DNA from: an uncultured Ideonella sp.
GTDB taxonomy: Bacteria > Pseudomonadota > Gammaproteobacteria > Burkholderiales > Burkholderiaceae
Length of the DNA: 16,384 nt
Assembly (NCBI GenBank): GCA_946479475.1
Contig: CAMLGG010000106.1
Coordinates: 1-16,384 of the forward strand
Direction of reading: 5' to 3'
Position numbers and translations under genes: made by a program
Shown here: piece after piece, positions 14,382 to 16,384 of the stretch
Numbering within the stretch: the first letter of the stretch is position 1
How the letters are laid out: each line of letters starts with the position of its first letter
The notes under the pieces: generated by a model
Told to the model about the DNA's origin: nothing
The model's database searches: none
What the model saw: the letters and a program-made list of their open reading frames with translations, nothing else

Positions 14382-15608
14382 TTGAAGCCCATCGCCAAGT
14401 CCAGCAAGCTCGCCAACGTCGGCTACGACATTCGCGGACCCGTGCTCGACAAGGCCCGCCAGATGGAGGAAGAGGGCCACAAGATCATCAAGCTCAACAT
14501 CGGCAATGTGGCCGCATTCGGGTTGGAGCCGCCGGACGAGATCGTCCAGGACATGATCCGCAACCTGCCGAATGCGGCCGGCTACACCGATTCCAAGGGC
14601 TTGTTCGCGCCTCGCAAGGCGGTCGTCCACTACTGCCAGCAAAAGGGGATCGACGGCGTCACCGTCGATGACGTCTACCTCGGCAACGGCGCTTCAGAGC
14701 TGATCGCGATGAGCATGAACGCGCTGCTCGATTCGGGCGACGAGGTGCTCATCCCCTCGCCGGATTACCCGCTCTACACCGCCGTGGTGGCGCTGTCCGG
14801 CGGAACACCGGTGCACTACCACTGCGACGAGGGCGCCGGCTGGTTCCCCGACCTGGCCGACATGAGGGCCAAGGTCACGCCGCGCACCAAGGCGATCGTC
14901 CTCATCAACCCGAACAACCCGACCGGCGCGCTGTACCCGGCGGAGCTGCTCGAGGGCATCGTCGAGATCGCGCGCCGGCACCAGCTGATCGTCTTCGCCG
15001 ACGAGATCTACGACAAGACGCTGTACGACGGCGCGGAGCACACGAGCATCGCCTCCCTCGCCGACGACGTTCTCTTCCTGACCTTCAACGGCCTGTCGAA
15101 GAACTACCGCTCCTGCGGCTACCGGGCCGGCTGGATGGTCGTCTCGGGCGACAAGCGCCATGCCAAGGACTACATCGAGGGCCTCAACATGCTGGCCTCG
15201 ATGCGCCTGTGCGCCAACACGCCGGGGCAGCTTGCCATCCAGACGGCGCTGGGCGGCTACCAGAGCATCAAGGACCTGGTCGCCCCCGGCGGCCGCCTCG
15301 CCCGCCAGCGCGACCTGGCGTATTCGCTGCTCTCACAGATTCCCGGCGTCTCGGTCGTCAAGCCGACCGCCGCGCTGTACATGTTCCCCCGCCTGGACCC
15401 GAAGATCTACCCGATCGAGGACGACCAGCAGTTCGCCTACGAGCTGCTGGCCGAGGAAAAGGTGCTGATCGTGCAGGGAACCGGCTTCAACTGGCCGACG
15501 CCCGATCACTTCCGCCTGGTGTTCCTGCCGAACACCGACGACCTGACCGAAGCCGTGGGCCGCGTGGCCCGGTTCCTCGACCACTATCGCAAGCGCCACG
15601 GCGCCTGA
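14382..15608 (+). CDS. alaA: Pyridoxal-phosphate aminotransferase AlaA (glutamate-pyruvate)
   Basis: The 408-residue class I/II aminotransferase makes alanine from pyruvate and glutamate. Sequence follows E. coli AlaA (YfbQ) closely from MKPIAKSSKLANVGYDIRGP onward. PLP-site residues are visible: GNGASEL (101-107) for phosphate binding, N178 in INPNNPTG, D207 and Y210 in FADEIYDK, the Schiff-base lysine K240 in TFNGLSKNYR, and the carboxylate-binding R378 in DHFRLVFLP. Length matches the family. The start codon is TTG with an AGGAG site upstream. It is followed after 60 bp by hom on the same strand, so a common transcript feeding alanine and aspartate-family amino acids is likely. AlaC or another branched specificity is possible, but the AlaA-like N-terminus argues against it. 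Confidence 0.92.
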   Translation: MKPIAKSSKLANVGYDIRGPVLDKARQMEEEGHKIIKLNIGNVAAFGLEPPDEIVQDMIRNLPNAAGYTDSKGLFAPRKAVVHYCQQKGIDGVTVDDVYLGNGASELIAMSMNALLDSGDEVLIPSPDYPLYTAVVALSGGTPVHYHCDEGAGWFPDLADMRAKVTPRTKAIVLINPNNPTGALYPAELLEGIVEIARRHQLIVFADEIYDKTLYDGAEHTSIASLADDVLFLTFNGLSKNYRSCGYRAGWMVVSGDKRHAKDYIEGLNMLASMRLCANTPGQLAIQTALGGYQSIKDLVAPGGRLARQRDLAYSLLSQIPGVSVVKPTAALYMFPRLDPKIYPIEDDQQFAYELLAEEKVLIVQGTGFNWPTPDHFRLVFLPNTDDLTEAVGRVARFLDHYRKRHGA

Positions 15609-15668
15609 AGGACGTGCGGCTCGCCGGTGGGCCCGTCCGCATCGAAGACTATTGAAGGTAAGACAGAC

Positions 15669-16384
15669 GTGAAACCCATCCAAGTCGGCCTCATGGGCCT
15701 GGGCACCGTCGGCAGCGGCGTATTCAAGGTGCTGCAGCGCAACCAGGAGGAGATCCAGCGCCGTGCCGGCCGCGGCATCGAGCTTTCGGTCGTGTCCCGC
15801 CGTGACCTGGACCAGGCCAAGGCCATCGTCGGCGACCAGGCCGCCATCGTGGCCGACGCCCGCGAGATCATCGCCAACCCTGACATCGACATCGTCGTCG
15901 AGCTCATCGGCGGCTGCGAGATCGCCCGCCAGCTGGTGCTGGAGGCGATCGCGGCCGGCAAGCACGTCGTCACCGCCAACAAGGCGCTGATCGCCGTGCA
16001 CGGCACCGAGATCTTCGCCGCCGCCCATGCCAAGGGCGTGATGATCGGCTTCGAGGCCGCCGTGGCCGGAGGCATCCCGATCATCAAGGCCCTGCGCGAG
16101 GGCCTCACCGCCAACCGCATCGAGTGGATCGCCGGCATCATCAACGGCACCACGAACTTCATCCTCAGCGAGATGCGCGAGAAGGGCCTGGACTTCGGCA
16201 TGGTGCTGAAGGAGGCGCAGCGCCTGGGCTACGCCGAGGCGGATCCGACCTTCGACATCGAAGGCGTCGACGCTGCCCACAAGGCGACCATCATGAGCGC
16301 CATCGCCTTCGGCGTGCCGGTGCAGTTCGACAAGGCTCACGTCGAGGGCATCACCAAGCTGCAGGCCACCGACATCAAGTACGC
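15669..16384 (+). CDS. hom: Homoserine dehydrogenase, 5' part, runs off right edge
   Basis: The first 238 codons are present. Homoserine dehydrogenase reduces aspartate semialdehyde to homoserine with NAD(P)H, the branch point to threonine and methionine. The dinucleotide-binding motif GLGTVGSG is at 10-17, TANK (K105) at 102-105, INGTTNFIL at 158-166, and the catalytic segment YAEADPTFDIEGVDAAHK at 188-205 with K205. It starts with GTG, preceded by GAAGGT (15654-15659) at 9-nt spacing. The C-terminal part, including any ACT regulatory domain, lies outside the window. The 60-bp gap to alaA shows no terminator. In related genomes threonine synthase usually follows, but this cannot be checked here. 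Confidence 0.96.
   Translation, partial: MKPIQVGLMGLGTVGSGVFKVLQRNQEEIQRRAGRGIELSVVSRRDLDQAKAIVGDQAAIVADAREIIANPDIDIVVELIGGCEIARQLVLEAIAAGKHVVTANKALIAVHGTEIFAAAHAKGVMIGFEAAVAGGIPIIKALREGLTANRIEWIAGIINGTTNFILSEMREKGLDFGMVLKEAQRLGYAEADPTFDIEGVDAAHKATIMSAIAFGVPVQFDKAHVEGITKLQATDIKY

Noticed and set aside
1..16384. Mobile elements, phage genes, toxin-antitoxin pairs, CRISPR arrays or defence islands
   Set aside because: No transposase, integrase, direct-repeat array or defence signature was seen. The PIN-PhoH protein is a single conserved gene without a partner antitoxin beside it. The region reads as conserved core genome.

Overview
The window is GC-rich chromosomal DNA, nearly all coding. Gene content, gene order and protein sequence point to a betaproteobacterium of the order Burkholderiales (Rubrivivax/Leptothrix/Methylibium-like). 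This placement is inferred from recognised families and synteny, not from a marker-gene comparison. I see no phage, transposase, integron, CRISPR, rRNA or tRNA, and no region of clearly foreign composition.

Layout, left to right. (1) The 5' part of a divergent PurM/AIR-synthase-family gene (minus, runs off the left edge) lies back to back with the recombination/replication set dnaX-ybaB-recR (plus). (2) Next is the widely conserved block mltD-gloB (minus, overlapping by 4 bp) divergent from yafS-rnhA (plus, overlapping by 4 bp). E. coli has the same arrangement. The gloB and yafS start codons physically overlap. (3) A GC-rich inverted repeat separates rnhA from the convergent moaA (molybdenum cofactor synthesis). 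moaA is followed in the same orientation by an NlpC/P60 cell-wall hydrolase with a good sigma-70 promoter. (4) A secreted M3-family zinc oligopeptidase (plus) ends at a clear intrinsic terminator. (5) A PIN-PhoH ATPase gene, bcp (peroxiredoxin) and a small Mth938/NDUFAF3-like gene all lie on the minus strand, with an intrinsic terminator between bcp and phoH. (6) At the right edge alaA (TTG start) and the start of hom run on the plus strand towards alanine and threonine/methionine metabolism.

The genes are mainly housekeeping: clamp loading and recombination repair, peptidoglycan turnover (MltD, NlpC/P60), methylglyoxal and peroxide detoxification (GloB, Bcp), RNA/DNA hybrid removal, cofactor synthesis and amino-acid metabolism. 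I did not find a convincing new multi-gene system. The observations most worth a second look are regulatory or family-level: the overlapping gloB/yafS starts, apparent leaderless promoters at the purM-like/dnaX junction, a 16-bp palindrome just upstream of the nlpC promoter, the GC repeat after rnhA, and the divergent PurM paralogue.

No stretch longer than 300 bases lacks a gene. The largest gap is 9167-9416 (250 bp), described under its promoter and palindrome.
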